From Bolinopsis microptera (Eukaryota; Ctenophora; Tentaculata; Lobata; Bolinopsidae), in contig NC_087076.1 in NCBI RefSeq assembly GCF_026151205.1, forward strand, positions 14,493,675-14,557,674: a stretch of 64,000 nucleotides of DNA, written 5' to 3'. Position 1 is the stretch's first letter, and each line of letters starts with the position of its first letter. The notes under the pieces are model-generated. The model made no database searches. It saw nothing but the letters and a program-made list of their open reading frames with translations, and was not told where the DNA came from. The translations under genes and the position numbers were made by a program. Below are positions 23,761 to 34,452 of the stretch, piece by piece.

Positions 23761-25913
23761 CTAATCAACTAATTGAAAGACAAGTGCAGTCCTAGAAGGG
23801 AGATAAGTGCTTATGTAAAACTTACCGTCGTCAGTATATGAGAAATACCTCGTGCTCAAATCTATCCTATCATTACCTCCAAAGTGCTTGGAATCCGAGT
23901 TTAGAACCACTTTATACGTACCTGGAACCTTGACCTGTGTTCTGTAATCTGTGAAACTCTCCCAGTTGAGGTTAAAAGCAAAAGAGAGGTCTCCTCGCTC
24001 GAACACTATGACTTTGTCGGTCTCGTGTGTGAGGTAGATGTAACCGTACCCCGAATCTAACCACTTGTACTCTTGCTCAGTAGCAAGGATAGCTTTGTCA
24101 AACCTGTTTAGAAACTTGTATCTCAGTAACTCATCCTCCGCCAGATTGTACTGTCTTCTACAGTAATGGTAACTTTCACCGTTACCTTTTCGTGGAAAGT
24201 CCAGCCATTCAGGGTGCCCAAACTCGTTGCCCATGAAGGTAAGTACCCCCTCTCCGCCCAGCCCGAAAGTAAGTAGTCGTATCATCTTGTGAAGAGCGAT
24301 ACCTCTTTCAATTCGGGGCGTTTGCTCTGATGAACATGACATGTTTGTGTACATATCCTGATCCATCAGCCAGAACGCGATGGACTTGTCCCCAACCAAA
24401 CACTGGTCGTGGCTCTCCGCATACGCAATGCTCTTCTCCTTGTATCTCCTGTTGTTGAGAGTTTGGACAATGTTACCCATGTTCCACTCCGCGTCAGTAG
24501 TACTGTCCTTCAGCAGCTTGATCCACAGATCCGGAGTGGACATGGCCAGCCGATAATCAAATCCCACCCCTCCCTCACTGACCGGCCGACAGAGCGCCGG
24601 GAACCCAGACACGTCCTCAGCTATCGTAATGATATCCGGATACTTGGAGTGGAGGTACTCATTAGCCAACATCATGTAGTTCACGGCACCGTGGTTTAGG
24701 TATTTGTTGTAGTACTCGTGGTAGTCACCACTGAAACAGTAGTTGACACCGTGGTGGTGATACAACATTGAGGTAACCCCGTCAAACCGAAACCCGTCAA
24801 ACTTGTACTCAGAGACCCAGTACTCAAGGTTGGATAGCAGGAATCTCAGTGTTTCCGTGTTGGTGTAGTCGAATAGTCTGGAGTTCCACTGGTCGTGTAC
24901 TCCTGCAGGACCGGAGAGAAAGTAGTGAGAATCTGAGCCATCAAATGAGTTCAGCCCGTCAGCTGTGTTTATTGAAGCGTGACTGTGTACCAGATCCAGG
25001 AGAACCAACATGCCGTATTTGTGGGCCGTGTCTATCAGGTACTTCAGCATATCTGGTGGACCGTACCTGCTGGAAGCAGCGAAAAACGACGTCACCTGAA
25101 CGGAAATGATATTATAATAAGATAAGTCAACAATCCTCTTTTAGATGAATACCAATGCAATATAAAACATGCCAAGAAAAAATAATGTTCTGAAAGGTAA
25201 AACCAAAGATAAGACATTTAACAGACCTGGTAACCGAAGCTAGCGTAGTAAGCGTGCTCCATAACTGCCATCAGTTGAATAGTATTGTAGCCCAGCTTAG
25301 CAATCCTTGGAATCACCGTGTCTGCAAACTCAATGTAAGAAGAAACCTTGGGTTCAGGAGTACAAATACCCACATGGGCCTCGTAAATATACAGCGCTCG
25401 TGGAGTTTTTGGGGCCTTGTGGTTCCATTCGTACTCAGAGCTGGTTAAAAAGGTTTCGTTGTAATAAATCCTCTCTCCGTTTGTAACAAAGTTAGCCCAG
25501 GGACTGATCCGGTCAAATGTTTTACCCTCCATGTCCTCACAGAAATACCTCAGATCTGATCCTACAGGGATCCTACACTGTCCCACATCGTCAGGTAGGA
25601 TAACCAGTTCCCAGATCCCAGATCCTACATTCTTCAGTTGGTACTCTGATCTGTTCCACTTGTTAAAGTCTCCAGCAAGGGAGACTTTAGCGAGGTTAGG
25701 AGCCCACTCTTTACACCTCACAGAGTTATCAGCCTGTATCCGTATCCCGTAATCCTCGTAAGATCTAGCAAATTCATCCAGGGAAGGAGAAGCGGAGAGG
25801 ATCTGATCTCGAGTGGTTTGGTAGTTGGTGAACAGGGAGTCGAGATCAGACTTGAAGGGTTCCAGGTAGGGGTCTAGGGAGAGGAGGTCGGAGAGATTGG
25901 GGGCTGATTTCAT
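23761..25913 (-). CDS. GBE1: 1,4-alpha-glucan (glycogen) branching enzyme
   Basis: Two exons, 25913-25227 and 25095-23761, join at [16 protein letters not shown] through a 131-bp intron to give 673 residues, close to the roughly 700 of animal GBE1. Residues about 60-165 are the CBM48-like N-terminal domain ([17 protein letters not shown]). The GH13 barrel follows, with DLVHSHAS, the nucleophile Asp in [12 protein letters not shown] (about residue 334), the acid Glu in ITIAEDVSG and the third Asp in [20 protein letters not shown] and a C-terminal beta domain close the protein. It cuts alpha-1,4 glucan chains and rejoins them as alpha-1,6 branches in cytosolic glycogen synthesis. The start Met ([17 protein letters not shown]) fits the family's N-terminus. 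Only one intron is present, few for an animal GBE1. No damage is seen. Confidence 0.97.
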
Positions 25914-26442
25914 TTGTATACCTACAATATTTAGGCGGTTTAGGAGTCAAATAACAGCTTTATCATAGATCAGGGTGAAACTATTATAAAACTGAAATAT
26001 GCGATTTCTTTTGAAGCAAACAAGTGTGCACAATACATACTCCATGGCAATACAAGAGTGATGTACTTTGAAACAGACAAACAAACAAGTTATCTTGTAA
26101 GAAATAGAATAATGAAAATGTATATATTAAATAATCATTCCTCTCCAGATTACAGCATACAATAATACAATAGTATGCTGAGTAAATTATAAATAAACTA
26201 ACACAAATAAGTAAATACATACCAAAATATTAAATAAAAATAAATAAATCCATAATTTTTGTATTCATTAAAATAAATATCCAGAATTCTTAAATTGTAG
26301 CGAATTAAATTTGAATCATGCATGAGAAATACCAACAATAAACTATGTATATTCAATTAAAATCGCACACAAAACTCTTCTTCATTATACATTCAATACA
26401 GTATCAATATTGAAAACGTGGGTCCAAATATTGAGCACAATG
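25914..26442. other. Short intergenic region between GBE1 and the SH2 gene
   Basis: AT-rich DNA containing the presumed GBE1 promoter and the 3' UTR of the upstream gene, which is on the same strand. No distinct element was recognised. Confidence 0.4.
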
Positions 26443-26847
26443 TTACGCAACCGCGTTTGACTTGTTGACCAGTCCCAGTTTTAGAAGTTGATGTAGGCCC
26501 AGCTGTTTGATCGCAATCTCGTTTAGGGTAAAGAATGTGACCAATTGTCCAACTGAAATTTATTTCGGTGTTAAGCTTTTAAACCAGTGTAAAACAATTC
26601 AGATTCGCGGGTAAGGAAACCGGAATCTAAAATTTCTAAATTTCCCGCAATATGCAATATAAGTTATATAAATTTATGAAAACTGACATAATTAAGATCT
26701 ATAATAAGCCTAAAACTGTTAACATTAAATTTGTGATGAATATCATTATCATAAAACTGACTTGTATAAAATGTCTTGTAGCTGCCTTGTAGCCAGTACC
26801 CTTCCCCTTTCTCTATCTTGATGTGTGCAACAGGTCCCGCCAGCAGC
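26443..26847 (-). CDS. 3'-terminal exons of an SH2-domain protein
   Basis: Two minus-strand pieces, 26847-26762 and 26552-26443, have canonical acceptors (TTACAG, TTTCAG) and join in phase 1 over a 209-bp intron. They give 64 residues and a stop. The sequence VAHIKIEKGEGYWLQ...FYTIGQLVTFF matches the second half of an SH2 domain: the strand with the His-x-Lys-Ile motif, a Gly-Tyr-Trp turn and the helix that usually reads F.sI.eLV..y. A Gly-Leu..Leu-Leu end follows. SH2 domains bind phosphotyrosine peptides. The first half, with the FLVR arginine, must be in an upstream exon entered in phase 2. I could not find it; a mobile element (26919-28743) lies in that upstream intron. The domain call is from pattern recognition. 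Confidence 0.5.
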
Positions 26848-26914
26848 CTGTAAGGTTATATTACGTCAGATAAATCCTTAAACTCTGCTGTCAATTAATG
26901 TATTTAATTAATTA

Positions 26915-28747
26915 TTAAAGGATGAGGGGACCTTAGAAAAAGTTTTTTTCTCGTGCAAATCATATTATTACATTAATCGTAAAAACCACTTTAGTGAAAT
27001 CCGCAAAGTTGTATTTCATTCGCGCGCCGAGATATCCAGCCAAAACAATTTGAACCTGTGACGTCAATTATGTGAGTTGCTCTGATCCGCGCATATAGAA
27101 ATACAGGTAAAATGAGCGTGCGGGCTGACTAAATTACTAATTAAGAATACATAAACAATTTACAATACTAACAAGCCTATAACCAATGGAGAGGAGACTT
27201 TTTATGACCGGTTGAAAAAAGAATTATCACCCTACGATAACCATGAGCCGAGATACACCTGAAATAAGATTGAAGTCACACAGAAAGGCATGTAAATTAT
27301 GTATATTTATAGCTCCCAACGTAACACCTAGCAACTCCTTGTATCGTACCACAGTTGATATATCAACATGTCATATCAACACAACACGGTCCTAATAAAA
27401 ACGGATCGGGTAGGTATGAAATGCATGTCTTCATTCCAGTTGGACAAGCACCAAGCACCAAGCTTTTAAGTTCTAACTCACTATGTGACACTATTTATAA
27501 CGTAAGCAAGATTTGCAACTATTACACCAAGCAATATTATACCAAGCATAGCAGACGAACACATCCACATTCGTTACGCTTTACACTCAAGTCACAGCAA
27601 ACTAAAACGGTAAATTATAAATGAGTGTACAACTAAAGGCCGGTACACGCGCAGTGCCAAACCGCACGTGCGCACTCAGATAGGACTAGAGGCGCCAAGG
27701 GCCAGCTAGTAAAATGTATTCTACTACATCATACATTCAATCGATTTTTAGATCTTCTGTTGCGGCGCTTTGCTGTCTTAAAAGTTTGTTCATTTGAAAG
27801 CTTTTTCACTATAAATATAAAGAGTGTCTTTTGCGTCAATTTGCGACGAGTCTGTTTTAGAACTCATCGCATATTCTGTGAATCGGAAGGAGTTCCCGGA
27901 AAAGGATGATGTTGAGAAAAGGAACAGGCTATACCGTTTCGCTGCTTACAGAACATTCTTTGGGATACTGGAGCTGAACGGACTGGGTAAAGGACGGCGC
28001 TTCAGACTACCACAGTGTGTGGTGAGAGTTATCCGCAGAATGTACCCCAGCAAGTCAGGCAAATATGTCGGATTTAAATCACTAAACGAACAAGTTTCGG
28101 AAAAGCTAAACATATATTAAGTGGGTCGGTCAACATATCTTCTATTTCATATGTATTGTGCTCTGCCAATTGCAACACTTGATTTGATTGTGCTCTGCCG
28201 ATTGCAACACTTGATTTAATATTGTTCGTCGCACATTTCATATGAAAATACATTCCTTTATTCTTGTATAAAGAAATATGCCGATTTTTAATTGTGTCCA
28301 TATCGGGTTTCAAACAAGTCAAAACAAAATAGCAGTTTGTGGTTTAGTTAGCGGATGCTACTTATCTTAGCTATTTATAAATAGAAATACCTACTACAAC
28401 TACAAGAAAGCCTTTCTGAGTTACATTTAACTATTAAAGAGAATTATTCGTAACTTAGACTAATTCAGTGCAACCAAAGATACCGCTCTCGCAAACGCCA
28501 AAGGTAACACGACGTAAGTAAAACAGAACAGGACAAAATGTTGACACGAGCGAAGGGTGTGCGCGCACGTTGGTCTTACACATAATTGACGTCACAGCCC
28601 AAAATTGCTATCAGCCAATAGGAGCGCGGCGTGATATTGCACGAATTATCGATTTCACAGTCCGGCGTATTTTTTGATTCTACACACTTTCACAGGACTT
28701 AAACGCGAATATTTGAAAGTAAATTCTAAGGTCCCCTCATCCTTTAA
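26915..28747 (+). mobile_element. TTAA-flanked 1,825-bp element, copy 1
   Basis: Flanked by TTAA at 26915-26918 and 28744-28747. Both ends are AGGATGAGGGGACCTTAGAA, inverted (20 bp). A subterminal TGTGACGTCAATTATGTG motif with a CRE-like TGACGTCA occurs near each end in inverted orientation. The interior carries the P2X7-like frame at 27824-28120. All mirror positions sum to 59,624 with copy 2, and the open frames are identical between copies. Confidence 0.9.
27824..28120 (+). CDS. P2X7-intracellular-domain-like ORF in the TTAA element, copy 1
   Basis: A 98-residue frame that begins at a GTG, not an ATG, so it is probably an exon entered after the AAAG acceptor near 27821. It contains RLYRFAAYRTFFG, then LGKGRRFRLPQCVVRVIRRM, then YPSKSGKYVGFKS. 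This is the layout of the P2RX7 intracellular (ballast) domain family: AYR.F..., LG.G.R...P.CVV..IR, YP..G.Y.GF. In vertebrates that domain ends the P2X7 channel; in many invertebrates it occurs alone. The upstream Cys-rich zinc-binding half was not located. It lies wholly inside the mobile element, so its role could be cargo or element protein. Confidence 0.6.
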   Translation: MSFASICDESVLELIAYSVNRKEFPEKDDVEKRNRLYRFAAYRTFFGILELNGLGKGRRFRLPQCVVRVIRRMYPSKSGKYVGFKSLNEQVSEKLNIY

Positions 28748-28808
28748 TGTTCAGTGAACCTGTACTGAGTGTACCGTCGTTAGTTTCTTGCTCAGCGTTT
28801 CTTGAAAA

Positions 28809-28930
28809 TTATTAACCCAATAAGCGGTCCATATCTGTTTCCCAAAGATGTCCTCTTGAGTCTTGAGCCTCCTGTACACTATTCTCACAAAACGCTTTCA
28901 GAGCTGGCGTAGGAATAACATAAAAAATGC
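28809..28930 (-). other. Possible minus-strand exon, frame uncertain
   Basis: Two overlapping frames are open. One ends GHLWETDMDRLLG with a stop after a good CCTACGCCAG acceptor. The other runs RIVYRRLKTQEDIFGKQIW and on to a CAG/GTTCAC donor near 28755. Neither joins the SH2 exon at 26847 in phase. Only one of the two can be real, and perhaps neither is. Confidence 0.2.
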
Positions 28931-28966
28931 CAAATAGTTAATAGCCGGTAAAAAACCGGTAATGCA

Positions 28967-29319
28967 GCTACCAGCCTAGTGACCAGCTAGGTAACCAGAC
29001 TGGTAACTTAGAATCTGTTCCTAGGCACCACTGTGACCCGCAGTTTGGTAGCTGGGACGGCGATCCCCGCAAGGGAGTGAACCTCAAGTGCTCCGGACTA
29101 ATGCCAATAAACCTGCCCGCCAAACGGTCACGTGACTGTACGAGTTGTTGGGACGAGATAGACATTGGTGGATTTTGCATTAAAACCACAAGCATACCTG
29201 CCCCACCTCCTGTCAAAGCCTCGTGCTACTCTGGTGAAAATGTTAATCGCTATGCGGAGGGTCTCGCCAACGGTTGCCATCACATACTGCTAGTTCTGAT
29301 GTCATCATTATCGGTTTAG
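28967..29319 (+). CDS. Possible last exon of a cysteine-rich secreted or GPI-anchored protein
   Basis: Plus-strand frame of 116 codons from a weak CAG acceptor (28964-28966) to a stop. It has seven cysteines, including HHCDPQFGSWDGD, NLKCSGLM, RDCTSCWDE and GGFCIKTT. The last residues, GCHHILLVLMSSLSV, are hydrophobic and would suit a GPI signal. No upstream exon or family was recognised. The overlapping minus-strand frame is less protein-like. It sits in the 2.1-kb spacer between the two TTAA element copies. Confidence 0.35.
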
Positions 29320-29358
29320 ATTAAAATCAATTATACAAAATTACGTCAAAGTAAACAA

Positions 29359-29791
29359 ATGGCATCCCAAAATTCTGACGAACAAACTGACGAGCAGTTG
29401 AGAGCTATTGAAGTATGGATGATTTCAGTATCTGGTGTCATAGCAAGAACGTGATACCAGGTTTATCGTTTAATTTCAGATGACCCACTTCCTTTGTTTG
29501 GCAATTCAGAAGAGACCGACGGTTTACCTTTAACCATTTGTATGAACCGATCTGATGAACCGACCTCAGGAATCCTGCTGTCATGTGAGAATTCTCTTCT
29601 TGAATGATCATAAAGAGATGGTCCGGTTGGGAGCACTTTTAAACGTTTTGGTTGACGAAATTCATTTAAGCAGTTTGCATCTAATGATTGATGATTTTTT
29701 CGCACCACCAGATTTTTGGAAGTTCAATATACATACAATGTTTCCCCATTTATTACATAGTTGGGGAAAACGCACTCCACGAACTTTTTAA
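29359..29791 (+). CDS. Possible small spliced gene
   Basis: An ATG at 29359 opens an acidic peptide (MASQNSDEQTDEQLRAIE). It can be spliced at TCTG/GTGTCA (29434) to an acceptor at 29480 with a 45-bp intron, giving DPLPLFGNSEETDG and LTICMNRSDEPTSG. It then ends either at the stop at 29605-29607, or by a GTGAGA donor near 29582 to an acceptor near 29711, ending HSWGKRTPRTF at 29791. The phases agree, but the introns are short and no family is recognised. Confidence 0.25.
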
Positions 29792-30876
29792 AGGTGCCAA
29801 ACTTTACCAATTTTAAAAAGCAATTTAATTACCGAACTTTTACTAAACTTTTCAACCACATTTAAATTTTCACAGCAGTTCACCTTTTTTATACAACGTA
29901 TGTGCGGATCGAGATAGTTTCATTAGCGCAACTTAATATCTCAAACCGTGAAATTTAGATGCCGAACTAAAAAAAGGCCCGAATTCAGCGAACATTTATT
30001 TATTTTGCCCAAATTATTTTAAGATCCGTTTTTACGAGATTAAAGCTTTAAAAAACTACATTTCGCTGTTTCCAGCGTTCAGTCACACAATATTTTGACC
30101 GATGTGAACCCCATCCTAGATAAAATTCGGTTAGCAGCTTAAATACCACTAGACACAACATTCCTATAAGAAAACATTTGGCGGACGTGATCAATTGATG
30201 AGCAGATGAGTGGTATCATGGAATAAATACAAGATAGCAATACAGACAGTGCAGTGCCTTATCAAATGTCTGCAGTGAAAAGCCTAATGCGGGAGAAATT
30301 ACTCAAATCGGATTAGATCAATCGGCCCCATTTTCCCTGAACACTAAAACATGATCTTTTTTCAGAGAGTATTTTATTTCTGACACCTAATAAAAAGCCA
30401 GTTCTGGGGTTTCTTAAAATAAACCTGAAAATCACGCTTACCGCAAAGAAAAAAGATGTTAATTTAAACACTTGTTACCGTTTTTGTATCAATTTTCGGT
30501 GCTCATTGGTCGAAAACAATTAGGAACCTCTGTAAAATATGTCGATCAAACTCAGAAATGGAGTTTCATATCTTAATGAATCATCATCTAAGCGGCCCGG
30601 AGACGTAAAATCGTCATGAATCGTGATGGCCCCGGTCATGATAAAACGTTCACAGGACCAATTATGCGATTTGTGAGTATTATGACAAACTTTAGTTTAC
30701 TATTTCTAATACCGATTTCTTTTAAACATTCCGTCTGAAATTAGTCAATTCCTTTTTTAAATCAGATATCTCTGTTTTTTGCTAGACTTCCGTACGAGTC
30801 TATTGTTATTCCCAGTTACTACCTAATTTTACGTGACGTAACATATATGGCTAGCAGGATATATTTAATGATTTCT
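29792..30876. other. Gene-free stretch between the two TTAA elements
   Basis: AT-rich DNA with no supported gene or strong repeat. Confidence 0.5.
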
Positions 30877-32709
30877 TTAAAGGATGAGGGGACCTTAGAA
30901 TTTACTTTCAAATATTCGCGTTTAAGTCCTGTGAAAGTGTGTAGAATCAAAAAATACGCCGGACTGTGAAATCGATAATTCGTGCAATATCACGCCGCGC
31001 TCCTATTGGCTGATAGCAATTTTGGGCTGTGACGTCAATTATGTGTAAGACCAACGTGCGCGCACACCCTTCGCTCGTGTCAACATTTTGTCCTGTTCTG
31101 TTTTACTTACGTCGTGTTACCTTTGGCGTTTGCGAGAGCGGTATCTTTGGTTGCACTGAATTAGTCTAAGTTACGAATAATTCTCTTTAATAGTTAAATG
31201 TAACTCAGAAAGGCTTTCTTGTAGTTGTAGTAGGTATTTCTATTTATAAATAGCTAAGATAAGTAGCATCCGCTAACTAAACCACAAACTGCTATTTTGT
31301 TTTGACTTGTTTGAAACCCGATATGGACACAATTAAAAATCGGCATATTTCTTTATACAAGAATAAAGGAATGTATTTTCATATGAAATGTGCGACGAAC
31401 AATATTAAATCAAGTGTTGCAATCGGCAGAGCACAATCAAATCAAGTGTTGCAATTGGCAGAGCACAATACATATGAAATAGAAGATATGTTGACCGACC
31501 CACTTAATATATGTTTAGCTTTTCCGAAACTTGTTCGTTTAGTGATTTAAATCCGACATATTTGCCTGACTTGCTGGGGTACATTCTGCGGATAACTCTC
31601 ACCACACACTGTGGTAGTCTGAAGCGCCGTCCTTTACCCAGTCCGTTCAGCTCCAGTATCCCAAAGAATGTTCTGTAAGCAGCGAAACGGTATAGCCTGT
31701 TCCTTTTCTCAACATCATCCTTTTCCGGGAACTCCTTCCGATTCACAGAATATGCGATGAGTTCTAAAACAGACTCGTCGCAAATTGACGCAAAAGACAC
31801 TCTTTATATTTATAGTGAAAAAGCTTTCAAATGAACAAACTTTTAAGACAGCAAAGCGCCGCAACAGAAGATCTAAAAATCGATTGAATGTATGATGTAG
31901 TAGAATACATTTTACTAGCTGGCCCTTGGCGCCTCTAGTCCTATCTGAGTGCGCACGTGCGGTTTGGCACTGCGCGTGTACCGGCCTTTAGTTGTACACT
32001 CATTTATAATTTACCGTTTTAGTTTGCTGTGACTTGAGTGTAAAGCGTAACGAATGTGGATGTGTTCGTCTGCTATGCTTGGTATAATATTGCTTGGTGT
32101 AATAGTTGCAAATCTTGCTTACGTTATAAATAGTGTCACATAGTGAGTTAGAACTTAAAAGCTTGGTGCTTGGTGCTTGTCCAACTGGAATGAAGACATG
32201 CATTTCATACCTACCCGATCCGTTTTTATTAGGACCGTGTTGTGTTGATATGACATGTTGATATATCAACTGTGGTACGATACAAGGAGTTGCTAGGTGT
32301 TACGTTGGGAGCTATAAATATACATAATTTACATGCCTTTCTGTGTGACTTCAATCTTATTTCAGGTGTATCTCGGCTCATGGTTATCGTAGGGTGATAA
32401 TTCTTTTTTCAACCGGTCATAAAAAGTCTCCTCTCCATTGGTTATAGGCTTGTTAGTATTGTAAATTGTTTATGTATTCTTAATTAGTAATTTAGTCAGC
32501 CCGCACGCTCATTTTACCTGTATTTCTATATGCGCGGATCAGAGCAACTCACATAATTGACGTCACAGGTTCAAATTGTTTTGGCTGGATATCTCGGCGC
32601 GCGAATGAAATACAACTTTGCGGATTTCACTAAAGTGGTTTTTACGATTAATGTAATAATATGATTTGCACGAGAAAAAAACTTTTTCTAAGGTCCCCTC
32701 ATCCTTTAA
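30877..32709 (-). mobile_element. TTAA-flanked 1,825-bp element, copy 2 (inverted)
   Basis: Element 30881-32705 with TTAA at 30877-30880 and 32706-32709. It is the mirror image of 26919-28743 with the same AGGATGAGGGGACC ends and the same internal frames. The TTAA at each end shows this copy is an insertion in its own right. Confidence 0.9.
31504..31800 (-). CDS. P2X7-intracellular-domain-like ORF in the TTAA element, copy 2
   Basis: Residue-for-residue the same 98-residue frame as at 27824-28120, on the opposite strand, with the same non-ATG start. It has the AYR, LGKG...PQCVVRVIRR and GKYVGF motifs. The absence of any stop or frame change in either copy argues for recent duplication, or for selection on the frame. 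Function is unknown. Confidence 0.6.
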   Translation of the reverse strand: MSFASICDESVLELIAYSVNRKEFPEKDDVEKRNRLYRFAAYRTFFGILELNGLGKGRRFRLPQCVVRVIRRMYPSKSGKYVGFKSLNEQVSEKLNIY

Positions 32710-34452
32710 GAATTTTTTATCAGCGCATTCTTCGAGAGTTCTTGTCATTGACAAAAGAATGCCACAAGGCTGAATATTACCATGCTAATATTAATTTTCG
32801 CCGTATTTTCGGGTTCAGCAGTACATACTGAACTATGATCTGTGCTATTCAGTGGTATGGAAGATACTGCTATAATTCAGTTAAAATGAAGGCTCCAAAT
32901 CAATCATCTGATCAGTTCATGTCAATAAATAATCATCAGTGTCAGTTTGTAGGTTTGGGTAGATTTATTGCGATGGTCACTATGGTGACGCCCCCAAACA
33001 AAGTCTAGAGCCCAGATATTTTGGTGAAAAGTCGTGGAATTTTGGGTGGTGGAAATCGACTTTCAATAGAAATATTTATTGTGCTAAACGATCAAAGTGT
33101 TGTATTGTGGTAGGCGTATTAGTGTTCTAACCTTCAGATATCTAGAATCTAGATATTGGGATATTTTATTTTTTCATCCTGTAAATCGGAAGTAACCGTT
33201 TCACCCTCAGGCTATATGTTATCTTAATAGAAACATGGTTTTTAGGAACTTCTTGGCCCAATATAACAAAAATCTGTATTTTACTTGATTTGCAAAACGA
33301 AAATGAGGTTTTCGCTGATTGCTCGTAAAAATGAACTTTTTATGGTAACGGTTTCTTTACAGCTCGTTCAAAAATGTGCCAACTGCAGTCGTTTCTAGTT
33401 TACAGTTACCATTTATGATTTAGCCTGCTATATATTCCACTAAAAAGTTTGTAAGGTCCCAAGGTAGAGTTTTTTAAATTTTCTCCAAAAGCTAAAGAGA
33501 TATAACCACAAAGTAAATTTCCAGATACAACAAGAAACGCCGCCGCTTTTCTTTTGTGGATGGCCGCTCAATTTCCCGATCCGTTATGGCGTATTTTATC
33601 ATATTCCATATTACCTGGATACACCAGGCTTTAGCATGCAGATATGGCGGAATGACAGGGAGAGTGCCGCCCAGCTAATTCCTTATTAATTTTGAAAATC
33701 GTGTATATTTCTATGCAGCCCTATGTTTATTGTTTATGCAACCCGAAATACAGTCCCAAGCAGCTGAGCCCATAGATTTTTGTCGTTGTTTTTATTTGGT
33801 TTAGGGTTTTTTTCCGCCGGCGTCATCTTATTGTCCCTAACAAAAGAGGTCTTGTCATTGCCAAAACGGTACCATACAACTGGCTACTACCAAACTAAAA
33901 ACTAATTTTTGGAACCAGGATATGTACTAGTGACATGATATTTAGCAGTTTTAGTGAACGGCTCCACCTCCATAAGCTGATCAGCAGATCACATATCACC
34001 AAATATCTGCTACTTTATTAAATCATGTTCAAATTTAGGTTGTAGGTTTGGGTTAGATTTAGTCGTATGAATCAATCGGTGATCACACCTGGTTAGAAGT
34101 GGCGTCATCATGTTGGGTAATCCGGCTTTGCTTTAAACTATTACACAAACCACGGGACAACGTCGTACAACGAACCCAAATACTGCGGTATAAATAGTGA
34201 ATAACCTTATACAGTACGCAGTGACGCACTCACGTTTTCAAGGCGCATATTCGACGTGCATCGGTCTAAGTGACTAAATTATGTTCTCATCGCATTCATC
34301 ACTAATCATTGCCCACTTACCTCGGTCACATACTTCAAAATATATCTGATCCCGTTATCATAATTCACCATTTGACCTCTGCTCTTGGGTATCGAGTATA
34401 CCGGACGAGTTAAACTAGATAGAATGCTGAATAATTCTCTCATTTAGATAAG
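32710..34452. other. Intergenic stretch upstream of the UNC93-like gene
   Basis: No firm gene. 33611-33674 is a member of the exon-like repeat family. A stretch of about 45 bases around TCTTGTCATTGAC is shared between 32735-32765 and 33850-33875. The transporter's promoter should lie before 34453, but no TATA box is evident. Confidence 0.45.

Noticed and set aside
27355..27624. 89-residue frame in the TTAA element (also 32000-32269)
   Set aside because: No ATG at its start, low-complexity composition and no recognisable family. It could be an upstream exon, but no phase link was convincing.
28074..28322. 82-residue minus-strand frame (also 31302-31550)
   Set aside because: Present in both element copies only because the element is duplicated. 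It overlaps the P2X7-like frame, starts at a non-ATG codon and shows no domain.
29463..29708. Minus-strand frame with PTGPSLYDHSRREF
   Set aside because: Overlaps the plus-strand candidate, lacks splice sites and has no family resemblance.
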